A stretch of DNA of 64,000 bases, taken from NCBI GenBank assembly GCA_013398055.1, contig VZRS01000476.1, positions 666,905 to 730,904 of the forward strand, written 5' to 3'. How positions within the stretch are numbered: the first letter of the stretch is position 1; each line of letters starts with the position of its first letter. This document shows positions 40,376 through 55,134 of this stretch, in pieces. Source of the DNA: Ifrita kowaldi. Lineage: Eukaryota > Chordata > Aves > Passeriformes > Cinclosomatidae. A program made the position numbers and the translations under genes. Under the pieces are notes generated by a model that worked only from the letters and a program-made list of their open reading frames with translations, was not told the origin of the DNA and ran no database searches.

Positions 40376-43300
40376 TCCAGTTGATAGTTGCAGTGCCTCA
40401 AATAAAAACCAGCAGTCTGTTACCCCAACAGAATTTTGACATTTGTGTGAGACCACATCCCCATTTGAAGGCACAGCATATAGCACATGCCTAAAGCATG
40501 GGCAGTCACACAGAGGGCTGTTCTAAAAGCTGGCAGTGTTCAGATACTTCACAAGGAAAGGAGGCACATAAGCATGCTAAACAGACAGGTTTCACAGATG
40601 TTCCCTGGAGAACCTACCTGTTGTTATTTATCTTGAATACTTAGCCTGACAGTCAGCAGGGCTGGCTCCAGCTGCCACTGCTGAGGACATTGCTGTCCTG
40701 CCTGCTTATTCTGCCTCAGACACATCTGAATTACTGATGGCCTTATCATCATCAGCTGGTAAAGGTGGGTTTGCATTAAAGCTCAGGATGGAAAATTGAT
40801 GCAGGTAATGCACCTGCCCACAGTCCCTTGGCAGCACCCTGTGGCAGGGGTGTAAGTCTGACAGCAGGGACAGACAGAAGGCTGGGGATAGCAGTGCTTC
40901 AATCTACCATACATAGGTTTGCTAGGAAATATCTGCCACAGCCTGCAATTTCCCTGGTCTTAAATTCAGATAATTGTTTGTCTTCCTACGGGTGCAGGTG
41001 GAGTAATGCTCCCCTCTGGCATTTCTATTACTGCCTCTAAGGTGTCTGTAGATCTTGGTAACATTTTCTACAGCAGCCTGCTCCTGTATGTGTTCTGATT
41101 CCAGGATGCCTCACTTGAAAAGGCCCTATTAACAAACGCACCAAGTGCCAGCTCTCTCCAAAAGCAGGTCATGTGGAGGAAGCTGAGCCCCCTAGTCCCT
41201 CTGCACAGCCAAAACATTTGATCTGTCTCCCCAACTCTTCTTCCTTAGGAGATCTATGGCAGGTGTGAATCAGCAAAATTTCCACTGGCTAACAGAAATT
41301 TTTGTTACCATCTTCTTGCAGATTTTCTACTTCAGTTGACACAGACATATTGCCCTTCAGTTCTCTCAGTTTTCCATATTTTTTGGTTACCTCTTAGAAA
41401 CAAGCTTGAGGTCACACCACAGAGCACTTATCTTGAAGCAGAAAGCAAAGGCAGCTTAGAAGAAAAAACACAGAACAGAAGTACAAAACAGGCCAAACTG
41501 ACTTCCTAATCTGTGTGTATATATGTGACTGCATGACACTGCTACTTTTTCTGACATACACCATTAAAATTGGTGGCTTGAGGGCTGCCTGCAGAAAGCG
41601 AAGCAATTGATTAGAGATCCTCTGACACAATTGTGTTTATATTTATAAAAGTCCTATTTCCCTGAGCACAGGAGGAATCAAACAGCAGGAGACAGTGGGT
41701 GTGTTGATGCTGCAGGACGCAGTGCAGCACAGAGATACCATCTTTAAACAGGCTGGCTGGCACGCTGGGAAACCGTGGTGCTGCAGCAGCGCAGAGCTCC
41801 GCTTTGGACCAGCACATCCACCCAGGTTTGCATGCTAGTTCCTTAAGACTTTCAAAAAAAAATTGCTTGTCATTAATCCCTAGCTCCCTGACTATAGTGT
41901 TAAAGTCAGTGTGATGGGGGCAGGCTGAAGCAGGTTGCAATGGTGTTGCTCTCAGCCAGTGTGCAAACCATGTGGAAAATGTTAAAGCAGTAGCAGAGGC
42001 AGAGCCTCCTGCCCATGCTCTCTGCAGAGCAGTCAGGCAGCACAGCCAGGACTGAACTTCAGGCTGCTCCAAGAAAGCACAAGTTTCCTGAGCCAGAGTG
42101 GCTCTTCCCTAATTTAGGTGCTCTTTTATATTTAAGTCTCTTCAGTGTCACTGTGTGCCTCCCTGCTATTATTTCTCCCACTAGCCAGAATAACTTTCAT
42201 GAGACTTCAGGAGCTACTGCAAAATAAGTCTGGATGTGAGAACAATGAAGTCACTGTAGCTTACAAAACATACTTACACCTTGGCAAATACACAACTATT
42301 CTTAAGGAGAACCGATAAACAGAACTTCAGCAGCTCCAGGAGCTAAAATCTGGATTAGACCCAGGCTTGTCCATACTCTTGGCTCAATCTGTGAGCTCTC
42401 CTGTCTCTCATCATAAGAAACTCTCTTCTTTCCTTAGCTCTTGTCATTCCCTCTGGAAAAACTCACTTAAAGATGCTGAGTGAACAGTGAGAACACTTAT
42501 TCTCCCCTGCATCACACCCCCCACCTTTACAAGCTGCTTCAGCAGGCAACTGATAAGATCCTGAGTTACATCAACAACAGAAATGGGAGCTGCTGCACAG
42601 CAGTGCTAATGCCTCTATTAATCCACAACCTCCATGAAACCAAGGCCAAAATTCATGGTCCTCACTTACAGGAGACTCCAGGCACAGCCAAAATCAGACA
42701 TAATTAGCAGACCACGTGTCTAATGATAAGGCATCAATACTATTCAACACTGATATCACTTCAGAACTTCAACTCGCAAAGGCTGTATGTTTTAATTATA
42801 AAGCTATTTATAGCCTTGATAAGAGGATAAAACTAAGTCCCTTCTGCCTATCCCTGGCTGCTGAGCACGTGGATGCTAAAGATCCCCCTTGCATTCAGGG
42901 ATCAGGGTAACCCATCTAAATTCTCCAAAACAACATTGCTGGCAAAACTAAACTCACAACTGTTGGCATTATGTTTGAATATAAACAAATAAATACTGTT
43001 AGAGACACCTGTCTACACCTTAAGGTACTAGAGCAGTGTCTCGTTAAATTGGAAATAAAAGTAAATTGTTCAGTTTTCACTGCTTAAGAACACGGCTTAG
43101 AATACAACAGTGTGTACAACAGTTGTAGACATAACATAGAGATAACTGTAAACGTGTTCTGAAGAAAATTAAAAGTTATACTTTTTAGAAAATGTTCATT
43201 ATTACAAAAATGTGCAGGATTACATTATATTGTGATTTTTCTTGTTTACACAGCCAGCTGAAACATAATGTAAAGTTATGTGGGTAAAGGAGCATATTTG

Positions 43301-46101
43301 AATAAATCTTTCAACATCCTAGATGCTGGGCTGCACTGCAACTGGAAGAACCTATGGAAACCTGCAGTATGTCATATTCAGAAATTATCTCTATAAAACC
43401 ACTTCACAGTTTATTAATTCTGACAAAGTAGTTGGCTGTACCAAAAATGGCATCACCATATTGCAGGCTGGAATTACAGCATGGTTGTTCATTTGTAATC
43501 AGATTTTCACAGAGAGAGAAGTGTAAGAGAGATGGGTGACATTAGGAAAAACAACCCCTCCCAAAATATTTTCTATTGTAAAACATTCTTGAGCTCAGTA
43601 CCCAGAAATTAACAGTTTGTTAACAGAAGAGTCACCAAAAAGTCAGGTGAGAATCAGTGAGAAAATAAAAATAACTAGCAGAGCAGACAAGGAAGAACCC
43701 TGCTAAATTCAAAAGTCAGAGATGGGTCTTTCAAAATCCTGCCTTGCTAAGCCTTCCTGAATCAATAAAGAGATAAGCGAGATAACTTCCTATCACCTTG
43801 CCCACAATTCCCAGTTCAAAATATAGGTTGGTTGTGCAGTCTTAAATTCACAATCGCATTGCAAGACCTAACATCCCTCTCCCTATACAAGAGTTTTGTA
43901 AACAGAGCTTCAAGAAATACCCTGCATGACGAGCAGAAGTTCCAGAACATTTGGATGGGACTGCTCAAATAAGCATTAAGGACATCTGTTCAGAAAACTA
44001 AACCCATCTTTGTGTTTTCATATGAGTAATATGCTAAAAATGGATCGTAAGTGGCCAAATTCTGTTCTCAATCAAACTTAAACAACTTTGGTGATTTAAA
44101 CACGACTACATAATTATCTCAGTTGATATGCACCACTTCTGCCCATCGGCAAAGAAGCTGTAATATTCACTATATTACAGGATGAGGTGCTTTCCATGGT
44201 TGATATTCTCTCCTTTCATTGTCTTTTCTCTAGTAATTTTATTTCCCGCTACTCTTCAGTCTACTATAATTTAGTCATTTCACATCACGGTGCAATTTTT
44301 CACCAACTTGAGAATTACAGTTTGAAAAAACTGCACTAAGAGAAAGACAGAAATGGAGAAAGGACAGCATTAGCATACATTTAATCCACTCAAATAACTC
44401 CTTCGCTCAGCCCCACAGCAGACCATGAGCTAGTCAGAGCCATGAGTAACAAAGTGATTACCAAAGGAACTAAGGAATTTCTCAATGATTAGTCTTTAAT
44501 TTCAGATGGTAGGTTTCCCTCAAAGATACTGAGTTCAGTTACAATTTATCAGACTTGACAGCTTTTACTTGCATCTTAGAATAGATATTCTTAGAATTTC
44601 CTCCAAAGCAGGAATTACTGAGTGACGTTTTGTGCTTTGAATTATGCAGCTGATCAGACCAGTTATTTGTATTTTCTCTTTGTGGCCTTGAAATTGGTGA
44701 GCCACAGCGGAGGCCATGATATGTGATTTGATGTGTCCTAGAAGTTCCAAATTAATGTTTCCCTTTACAGACCGGTCTCCATCCACAACAATTTTAAGGT
44801 GGCACACTCCATCAAGTTACGAGGTCCTGACTGATTCCAACTCCCAGTCTTCTTGGATAGGAACATGTTTCTCAGTTTTGCTTTAATCCAAGTCCAAAAT
44901 TAGGAAACATTTCATGAATGCACAAGCCATAGCCCTGAAGTAAATCAATAATCACGTTTAGATTGTATGGGGAAAAAAAAAACAAAACCCACCAATATTT
45001 TCTTTCAATAACATTAATACATTCATTTTTATAACTGTTAACCTGCAATTATTTTGAGACAGAGGAATACTAAGCGATTTTTGTAATCTTTACCATATTA
45101 CTTCTGTCTCTGAAGAACTCAAAGATTAAATGTTACACTGCAAGATTCGGTGAACTCAAATTTCCACAGTTCCCCACAGAAAATCGTTCAAGGCTGGGAA
45201 AGTTAATATCTCACAGGCCAGCAGCAGCAGAACACTGCCTGTGCTAATGGAACACAGCAATTCTCAATTACCAAATGGTAGAAAGCATTTTATTCTATTC
45301 CTGGCAAGTGGCACAATAGCAGACATTAAAATCACATAACTTCATTTTTATAACATTTTTACTTTCCTTTCCCCTTATTTCAATTTGGATGCAATATTAG
45401 CAAACAATAATTCAAGTGCAGCCAGAAATAGAAATCAGATCCTTGTACTAGCCAAGAATAGCTTAAAAACATTTCAAAGGCTATGAAGCATTAACCTTCT
45501 CCTTTAATTCTTTTTAAAAATTGTTATATACTGGATCCTTAAGTTTTATCTGAACTGGGAGGAGGCAAGATTAGAAGCAGATATCAAAGGGTCACATCTC
45601 ACAATTCAAAGTAAATACTCTGGCAAAGGCATAAACGATACAAGGTTACATAAGAATTTCCAAGTATACCCTAAAAGCTCTGTCTGTAGCAGCACCATAA
45701 AGCACTGTGTAACCAACTGCAATATACTCCTTGTCTCATTGCTTTTTACACTGCAGTAACCACTGTAATGAAAAAAATATCATTAAGGCTAAATTTGATC
45801 AAGGGAAGTAAACAGGGACCACACTCAGTTCTTCTGTGACATCACACTCCAGTGGCAGCGAAAGGGGATAAATATAAGGCTGCATTCAGGCCTAATCTAG
45901 AGTAAATTTAAATTTGTGGAGTTAAATAGAATTGTCCTACTTTCAGTCTCACTCTAAAGGATTCTCAAATTTGACAAAAAAAAGATTAGAACCTCTTTTA
46001 AAAATTCATGGAAGCAATACAGAATTTGTAGCAATCTTCCAGTGATCCCACTACACATGAAATTTGAAGTCTCTATTTTTTCAGTACCTACACCAAGATT
46101 T

Positions 46102-46118
46102 AAAAAAAAAAAAAAAAA
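46102..46118. repeat. Poly(A) run of 17
   Basis: Uninterrupted A on the plus strand. No retrotransposed sequence was recognised on either side. Confidence 0.9.
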
Positions 46119-46965
46119 TTTATTTAATACTTCGATTTTAATAATCTTACCTTGTTCCACTGGTGGTGTAGAATGATATTCTGAATTTTGTAGTGCTACT
46201 GTCCAATCCAAGCTTCTGTGAGAAAACATGTTCAAGTCTCCTTTCAAACACAGTGCAAACCCAAGATCATAGAAGAACCCAGATTATCTCTCCATATGAG
46301 AGAAAGGATTTGTCACCACTTTGACATTACTGCAAGGCTCATCAAAGGTCTTATGTTCTCTTGACCATTTTCATCCAAAGAAACCACTTCAAGTGACTGA
46401 GGGATGTTGCCAGCTGAGCATATGGGTATCAGTCAGTGGGATTTTTGGCTCTGTTATTATGACAGCTCAGCAAGGTGTCAGACAGCTTGATATTTCATAC
46501 ATTGAACATATAGTGCACATGCCAACAGGCAAAACTGCTTTACACTGAGGAGGAACTATGCTAATTGCACAAACCTGTAGATGAGTTAAAGTTACAATGA
46601 TGATCCCAGCAGTAGTACAGACAGGGTTGAGTAAGCAGGTAGAACTAGCAAAGCTAACAAAAAATAGAATGCTTTCAATCTAATTGCTGTACTTGTTGCT
46701 TTAACTGAAAATAACTAGATCTGGAATGACAGTACATACTTTTTGCATACCATAATAATTTGAAACAGCTACAGACTTTAAGTGTACACAAAATATGAAG
46801 GAATAAAAGGAGCAGATTTGGCATATTTCTGCACTGGGCAGACATATACATGTGGAGTGCGAAAAGTAGCAACTACCTGATGTGATGCACTGGGAAGTGT
46901 ACTGGGTAAGAAAAGAGCTATAAACCAAGATGCTGGACAGCAAAGCTGTGTGGGCTCCTGGAGTT

Positions 46966-47009
46966 GCTGCATCAGTGAGGGAACTCTGCTGCATCAGTGA
47001 GGGAACTCT
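46966..47009. repeat. Perfect 22 bp tandem duplication
   Basis: Two identical adjacent copies of a 22-base unit beginning GCTGCATCAGTGAGGG, followed by a five-base start of a third (GCTGT). Confidence 0.95.
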
Positions 47010-50000
47010 GCTGTTGGATCATGTTCATGGCTTAATGGTCCTGAAATCGTAGAGGCTAAAAGACAAGAGCAAGCTCACACCTCCCCATGGAAAGCTGCAT
47101 CATGCAGAGTGATGTCTGCACTGTCTGCATACTGTGAGTGTTGCAGACAAGTTAGTAAGGCCCCTTGATGGTAGGAGTTACCATCAAGACAGGCAGCTCA
47201 CAAAAACTGCAGAGAAAACACAAAATTGTCATCTACTCCTTTTTTCATCCTGAAAACCCAGGGCCGTATGAAAGAGCCTGTACCACCTGCAGCACAGCCC
47301 CAGATGAGCAGACCAATGAGCCACACATGCATTAGGAACCACTCCTGGCTTGAGGGACATCACAAGTTGACCGTAGCAGAACTCAAGAAGGTATTAGCCA
47401 TCAGCAATCAAAAGATAGTCATATAAGCGGTAGCCTTAGCAGAAAAATAAAATACTCAGTAGAAGGATGAAATTTCTTCATCTACCCATGTATTTTTGTG
47501 TGATTTGTAGTGTAGATTTTCAATTTTAACATGAATTTTTATAATGTTTCGGCCTCTAGGAGAGCACTGCAGAGTTGTGTGTGTGTGTCCTGTCCAAAAT
47601 TTGCTTTTAAGAGGATCTCTTAAAAAAAAAGCATAGATTTAGGACTCAGTAAGGTATGGTGATAGAGAACAAGGGGAGACTTCAGAAAATTAAGCAAAAG
47701 AGAGAAATTCACTACTGTTTTTAACCCTTCCCATTCTCCATAAAGACAGAAAGCTACACAGTGCCAACAATTCTTCTACTTTCTGTTCCATACAGCCAGA
47801 GACCTCACCTGGTGTTCTTATTATGAGCATCTTTTAAAGACAACTGTCAAGAAGACAGGACAGCCACATTAAATCAGACCAACAAGACACTTAGCATCCA
47901 GTCTGGTACCGTGGCTAGGAGGAAATGTAGGAATGCCCATATGGACTGGAACAATATACAGTGACACTCCTCTACAACACTCTCCCAACTTCCAGCTCAG
48001 GGGGAAGACGCAGTATTGCTGAATTTCATAATCTCCATTTGATTTAACCCCATTTGATTTTGCTTCCTTTCATGTGTCCAGACATTTTCTGAACATATGT
48101 GAACTTTGAGCCTCCACAGTGTTCCCTGTCAAGGAATTTCAGTGCAGAACTATTCAGCAAACAAAAGAATCCTCTCTTCTTTTTGTTACCTGCTTGATGC
48201 GTTTGGTATCTTCCTTCCCACACTGTCACAATTATGGAAAGAGAAAAGTATCTCTGGTACCTATTCTCCAGAAATGGGGGAAGGACTAAAAAAAAAATAA
48301 GACAGATCTTACTGTATACAATAACAAACCAGTGTTGGAAGAGAAGGACAATGAAGGATGGTGTTCTCCTAACAACCTGAAAAAAGAGACCTCTCTTGCC
48401 TGGGACAGAGCTGTTTCCAAAAGGCTACAGCAAACAATTACAGCTCGTGGTTGTAACTGTGGTCAGTAGCAGAGATTGCAGGGTTCTGCCTCCCTGGGTT
48501 CCTGTAAGAAAATCAAGTCACTGTCACAAGTATCACTGCCAGAGAGGAACCTGAACTGTTTCTGGGTCTCTCAGTCTCTTTGGGAGTGATGGGAGGCAAC
48601 ATTAAATACACTTAACAGACTAATCAATAAAATTACTCACATTCAAAGGAGTTATGTGCATGCTCCGGTGTGTATTTATATCCAACCACTTAACAAGAAT
48701 TTTACATAAATTCTGAAAGAATATTCCCAAGAGAAACAGAAATGCTCAACATATTTTCACAGAGAACTCCTTCCAACTGCATTTCTCAGGTGAACACGGC
48801 AGACAATTAAATAAATATGTGAGGGTCAATAAGCATGGACTAAGGAAATTTAACTAATATAGAGCTAATCCCAAGGAAGGGAGTTGAAAGTAATGAGAAA
48901 ATAACCAGCCTACAACAAGAAAAAAAATTGCAGAGCTTTTGTCACCACAGTCTTCCAATAATGTCATATCATCCTGGGAGACAGACAGTAGATTGTGCTT
49001 AAAAGTAACCACTGCTATGAATACACAGGGAGCAGAGCTGACCTGTACCAGAGAGCCCAGGAAAGGCACAGCCTGTCTGATGGCACTGGGAACAGCACAT
49101 TTCGGGCTTGGAGGCAGATACCAGCCACCACAAGCATTCCTCCCCCATTCCACCAAGGAGTGCAGCTCTGCACTTCTTACATACCATACACAAAATACCC
49201 TGCAGACTCCTAGCCCATACTGTACAGAACTGTTTGTAAAAAGTCTCTGAACTTGAGCGATATTCACCTATCTTAAAAACAAAGCTCCACTTTGATTTTG
49301 CTGCATATCATGTTTTAAATCTTAATGTTTTTGCATTTGTCTGTTCTGTTATTTGGAGAAAGGAATAAATGCCCTTTTCTGTCAAACTTTTTTCAAACAA
49401 CTGTTTCTCCAAAATAAAATGCAAATCTTCAACAGCTATGTTATGTACACACATATACACACACAGAGTCATGCCTTTTCACATCCACTATTTTAAAGAC
49501 AGCCCTCAGTCAAAATCAGGCACATTTCCAAGATAATTTTCAACACTCTATCCATTTAACAAAAAATCGTGCTGTTTTTACTAATACAAAACAGGAACAG
49601 AGATATGCAGGGAATCCAAGATCTCTTCTTTTTCCTCTTTACTCACCATCTCACTTGGCTGTTCATTTCTTGAGCATCTCACACTATGTGTTTCATCAAC
49701 ATGAAATTCAATTTAATGCTTAAGTAGGAAATAAAAATAACCAGACATTCACAACAACAACAACTTTAGATTTTTCATTCTTATTTTATTCCTGTTTGAT
49801 TTAGTTTCAATTACTGTCTGTTTACTTTTTTAGTAGCTGATTAAATTTGGGAATGATGCTTGATGACAAATTGTGCATTCTGTTTTTCAAACATTATCCA
49901 GTGAGTTCTGCTGGTGTTTACCATACCAGACATGTATTCCAAGTAGTGTTTTCACTGAGTCTCCAGCTTGGCAAAGACCTGCTTCACTAGAGGTATTACT

Positions 50001-53000
50001 GACATTTTCAAAATTATAGACACCAAGCAAATGAACAGGCAGGGACAATTCACAATTTTTTATAACACAGTTGGAGGCAGAAGAAAACTACTTTTTCCCC
50101 ACAAGATGTACAATACCAAGTAGGGGTGAGGAACTGAGATATTTTACCCCAGTCAAGTCAGCACCGAACTCTGATCAGCCTTGAAGGATTTTGTGTGTGT
50201 CGATTTTCACAGAGAAATCACAGACATGAATATTAATAAATAAAGTTAGTGGTTTTGTTGTTCTCAGAATAGCAGAGCATCAGTTCCAGGAAAACTTCTC
50301 CAGAAGAGCAGAAACAAAGTTTCACAAGACCAAAGGACTTTCATTTGTTGAACAGAATTATCTTTCTTCTGTTACATTAGAGACAGCCTAAGTAGATCAT
50401 ATTTGCTTTCCTGAAATTTTGAAATGTGCCTATCAAAACCCATTACTAGAGCAGCAGCCATTCCTACTAGAAGCCATTAGCCAGCAGAAAACAACAAAAT
50501 TGTTCGGACACAAGCAAAAAAATAAAGCAAAAATTAGAAATGTGCAGAGACAAGAAAAGGCTAAAAATATCAATGAGCAAGTTTCCAGATATAACCAAAA
50601 AATAGTCACAGAAAACATCCATTTTCCAGCAAATGCTGGTTCTACATAGGCAATGGTCACTAATTAAAAGCAAAATATATTACACAATACATGAACAGAG
50701 TAAACTCTCAGAACTTGGTTGAAAAAGCTAAGAATGCTTTTGTAGACCACAGATCTACCCTTCCTGTGCTAACAGAGGCAGATCTGCTTCTCCCAGGCTA
50801 ACAGTTACATAGGATGAAGAACTATCCTAACTCTGTAAAGGATTCACCATTTTTCATAGAGTTTTCACTGTACGTTTATGACACGATTTATTTTGACCCA
50901 CCAGGTTAGCCTTTTGGAAATATTTAACTGTATTACAGAGAAGAAAGAGAAGCATTTTATTTTGGATGACAAGAGTAGCCCAGTCAGCACCTCCAAGATA
51001 ACGGAGATCAAACTATTCTGTTTGGAGTGTGGGCAAAGACATCTAGAAAAGTCATTAGGAAAGACTTAGTCCTACCCAGCCTGTGAATCATTCCCACTGC
51101 TGATGTTAAATGGTTGAAGCTGATGGGAGTTTCAACCACTTACTGTGATCTCTATGCTCCAAATTACTGACTGAAGAAAAAGTGCCTATGGGTGTCTCTA
51201 GCACAGAAGAAAAGGGTGATGATATGGCTAAAGAGCAGACAGGAACAGGATGCTGCATATCTTTAATGACTCATTCATTCGGCTGGACCTTATTAATTTG
51301 TAGGTCTTCAAAATTAAATGCTGTCAATTTTAAAAGGCCACAAAACATGCAATAATCAGTTTTATCAAGAAAGATTTACAATGAAAAGCAGCAGCTAATA
51401 TTTAGAAGCAATTCAAGTGTTCAACTAATAACCTCAGGAATACAAAGTCATTCCTTCTGTTACTAAATACATGTGCTTTTTCTTTTCCTGTTCGTGATTT
51501 TTGTAAATTTTCTCCCCGCATTCCTTTTGGCCACTTAGTACATGTGACAGGGACCTGCTCTGTGTCAGGTTCCATAACCCAATGCAGTGATTACATTTCA
51601 CATCCAAGTCCCAGAAACCACTACATTCCTACAGCTGCAGCTGGAGGGAGGGGACTGGGGAGAGTAGTTTGCAGAAAGAAAATCTCATGCCATGAGAAAC
51701 AGCACAAAACCATCCTGACCATTTCCATTAGATGCCAGGAGATTCTGTTTTCAGAACTGTTCTCGCCAGACAGGGATGTCTAGACATGTTATGTAGCTAC
51801 TACAGACATGAAGCTTCATCTGTACCCTGGTTGCTGGTGCTGCCAGGCTACTGCTGAAACTACAGAGTATATGTCCAACAGGCTACACTGCCCTTCTGCT
51901 ACAGAAACATCTGCAAACATTTCCCACCTTTATAAGCAGAACAAAATTTTACCCAAAATAATGATTCAAAATTCTTCAGTTCTGAATAACAACAAGCATT
52001 AACTCCTAGAAGTAAGAAATCCAGGGCCAGCAGTTTGGGTAGGGTTACTCAAGTCTTCTGATATTTAAATGAAAAATGGGCAGGCAACTCAGCTATACTG
52101 TGAGGATACCTAATTTGAATTAATAAATTCAGTCACCTTCTTCCCCTAGTAGGAAAGGCATAAGTAGTTAATAAAAAAGCTTTCATGAAAGAGGAACATA
52201 CGGGAAACTCCTCCTGATGTTCTAGGAAGTGCAGAGTCAAACTTGGAAAACCACTGTTTAAAAGGAAGGCATAATCAAGAACAAGTGCTACCAAGACTAC
52301 ATAGGAAAAATAGGAATTTCATAGCCAGTTAAGGAGGTTCACAGAACATGCAATCTGAATTTTACACCTAAAGGAGCAAGGAGCTAAAGCAGATGAAAGG
52401 CAGAGTCAGAGAAAGCAGTTACACAGAACATGACTGAAGTTCAGACCTTCAGAAAATCCACAGGAATCTGCTAACCAATGAACTTGAAATCAGCAAAAGG
52501 AAACTCTGAAGGACTTTCAAATGATTAGAAATCAGTGATCAAAAATCATCACCAATTACTTTAGACTGCTATGTCAGCAGAGTTAATGGCGACATATATC
52601 AAGACAGGAATACTGCAAGAGTGAAGAGACAACATTAATATTATATTGTGGCATTCATGAAGCCATAATTAAAAGGCAGCATCTTGTCTTAGCATCCAAG
52701 TGTCAGAAAAGACAAGGACAAATAAAATGAAGAAGTCAAAAACAGCTACAGGAATGAGTTACAGGTTGAGAGAAAATGGTAATCTAATGTATTAAAAAAT
52801 AAAATAACAATCAATTATTTTCATAAATACTTTCCTGCCAGACAGACTTTTATTACTGGTTGCCTTTATCCAACAAAAGGGCCTGAGTCATTTCAATTAT
52901 TAGAAATTGAAGTTACATAAGCTCAAAATGTAATTAAGTTCATTACTTTTGCCAGTTAAAGTGACAGACTTTTGAAACAACCTGTTGCCTCCTGTGGTTG

Positions 53001-54327
53001 GCAAGAGATGACTGCAAGAAATTCAACCATGACCAAATACCTTTATAGAAACCTTATTGAAACTGAATGAGTAATTACAAACATGCTGTAGAGACAAATG
53101 AAATTTTTTAACTGAAATGATACAAAAACAGTGGTTCCTCTCACTCCTAAGTCGACAAAGCTATTTTAAAAGTTTCAAAATTCAGGGCATCAAGGCAACT
53201 CCATTGATTTCAGGTAATTTATCCAAGACTCACTTCAATACACCTGACATGAAGCACTGGCACAGTGACTCTGAGTAACACATCACAGCTGACAACACCC
53301 AGTTCGATCTGAAGTAAATGTGTTCGGAAAGTTTTAAGGAAAAGTGATACCTAGGGATGTCATATTGTTGAATATTGCCTCAGAAGGGTGTTAAGTAAAA
53401 TCATTTGGTATTATGCCATCTGCTATTTTCAGTGATACTTTTTAAGTGCTGAAAGGTATAATAGACACACCAGTGACAGGCCAATCAAAAAAATAATTAC
53501 AGTTGGTTCAAGCAACCCACATGCTTAGGGAAGCATCCTATCTAAATACTGGAGCATTATGGATCTGTAAGTGCAGTTCACTTCAAATTTCCATTTCTTT
53601 TACTTTTTTTGTATCAGTTACAGACATACAAACACAATACTTGTATATAATTCACATTTTAAATTCTCAAGAGCACCAAAAAGCTGAATTAAAATATCAA
53701 TGCATACAGAACTTATAAAAACCACTTCCTATTTTACTAAAGGCTACATTCAAGGATACCAATCGATTTTTAAAATTTTTTCTTTCATAAGTTTTGATGC
53801 ACTTAGAAGTCAAAATATGTAAAAAAACCCAGAAGTAAACATTGCAGTCACCTGAAAGACTAATAGATAACATAACCTTTGGCTATAATGCCATGAAAAA
53901 TATCAAATAGTGAAGTAGGGATATTACATCATGCCTAAATTCAGCCACGGTGAAGCACTTTCTGGGATGTGTGCCCATTCCTGGTGTATACATTTTGTGA
54001 TGGATCACCAGTATACTAGAGTAAATCCAGAGAAAGACCCATAAAAATGAGCTGAACACCAGATAATGGGTTTTACAAGAAGACTTACTTCATGATAAAA
54101 AAAGGCTAAATAGTTTAGATTGAAACACATTTTCACAAACAAGGCAAACTTCATTTGATTACCAAATATCTACAGCAGAAGAAGTTAGCCAATAGTAAAG
54201 GAGATATAGAATAAGAGACTTATTTTTGCTGAAAAATGTACCATGCCACCAAACAGTTCATTTTCCATTTGAAATCTAAAAACAAAAGGAGATCTTGCTC
54301 TCAGCAACAGGGTGAGACTCTTGGGTC

Positions 54328-54506
54328 TTTTTATTTAATGAGAAATTACTGAAAGCTATTTTCAAGCATTTTTTTTTTCTTTTATCCTTCTACCTTCAGT
54401 CTCCCATCTTGGCAGTCTTCAGGTTTCTTAAAATACAGAAATATCTTAGGCTGAACAGTACTTTTTACAAGGTCTGGTATTAACTGATTCCAAGGGATTC
54501 CTTGCT
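54328..54506 (+). repeat. Left arm of a long near-perfect inverted repeat
   Basis: This 179 bp arm matches the reverse complement of 55335-55512. Aligned by eye there are four substitutions and one single-base indel, all in the outer third. The inner 112 bp (54395-54506) is identical to the reverse complement of 55335-55446. The arm includes a T10 tract and ends directly next to a CR1 tail. It does not match any repeat family I recognise. Confidence 0.95.
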
Positions 54507-54513
54507 GAAAATC

Positions 54514-54570
54514 TGGACTTAATGATCCTTGTGGGTCCCTTCCAACTCAGCATATTCTCTGATTCTATGA
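54514..54570 (+). mobile_element. CR1 LINE 3' terminal fragment
   Basis: The fragment contains GACTTAATGATCCTTGTGGG, then TCCCTTCCAACTCAGCATAT and ends CTGATTCTATGA, a good match to an avian CR1 tail. It begins within 10 bp of the end of the left inverted-repeat arm and sits in the spacer between the arms. Confidence 0.85.
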
Positions 54571-55113
54571 ACCTGTGCTGCAGAAGTGGGTTTTGGTTTT
54601 TGGCTTCTTTTCTCAGGAAATTACTGCACAGAACTGTTTCACAAAAGATGTAACAAAAAAAGCCTGGGGTACCCTCTTTCAGTAATAACATAAGACGAGA
54701 ATGCTTCTTGTTCAGTCCCTCTGCCTGTTACCACTCCATGATTTTTAATTCTCTCAGTAATTCAGCTGGTGCCTTTGATTTCTGTTTGCTTCACCTTGAA
54801 ATACTTACAGTCTTTGTGTTCTGCAAAGGTAGGAGACTGTGAAAGGGCAGCTCCAGTCTATTACAATAATACAGTGAACACAACCATGAAAACTTTCCTG
54901 AGAGCAAGAGAAAAACATTCTGAAATAAAAGTAACAGCAGACTGATGGAATATGGCTATTCCTTCTGTAAAAATGGATGGCAGAATCCCTTAGGGCTTTT
55001 TGACTTAAAAATATACATCTGCTTTTAATGTTCATGACAGGTAGGGCTAGTTGTGACTAGGGTGACAATGAGAATCATTCCTCCTAAGAAATAAACCAGC
55101 ATCACTATTCAGT

Positions 55114-55134
55114 AAAAAAAAAAAAAAAAAAAAA
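55114..55134. repeat. Poly(A) run of 21
   Basis: The longest homopolymer I see in the window. It lies within the spacer of the inverted repeat, about 200 bp from its right arm. Confidence 0.9.

Noticed and set aside
41611..42072. 153-codon open frame on the minus strand
   Set aside because: Alanine-, tryptophan- and cysteine-rich but without a pattern I recognise. The frame does not start or stop near splice sites consistent with a GPR158 exon.
48854..49267. 137-codon open frame on the minus strand with hydrophobic stretches
   Set aside because: The hydrophobic segments are not flanked by a receptor-like pattern and do not match GPR158 transmembrane helices. A plus-strand frame of similar length overlaps it.
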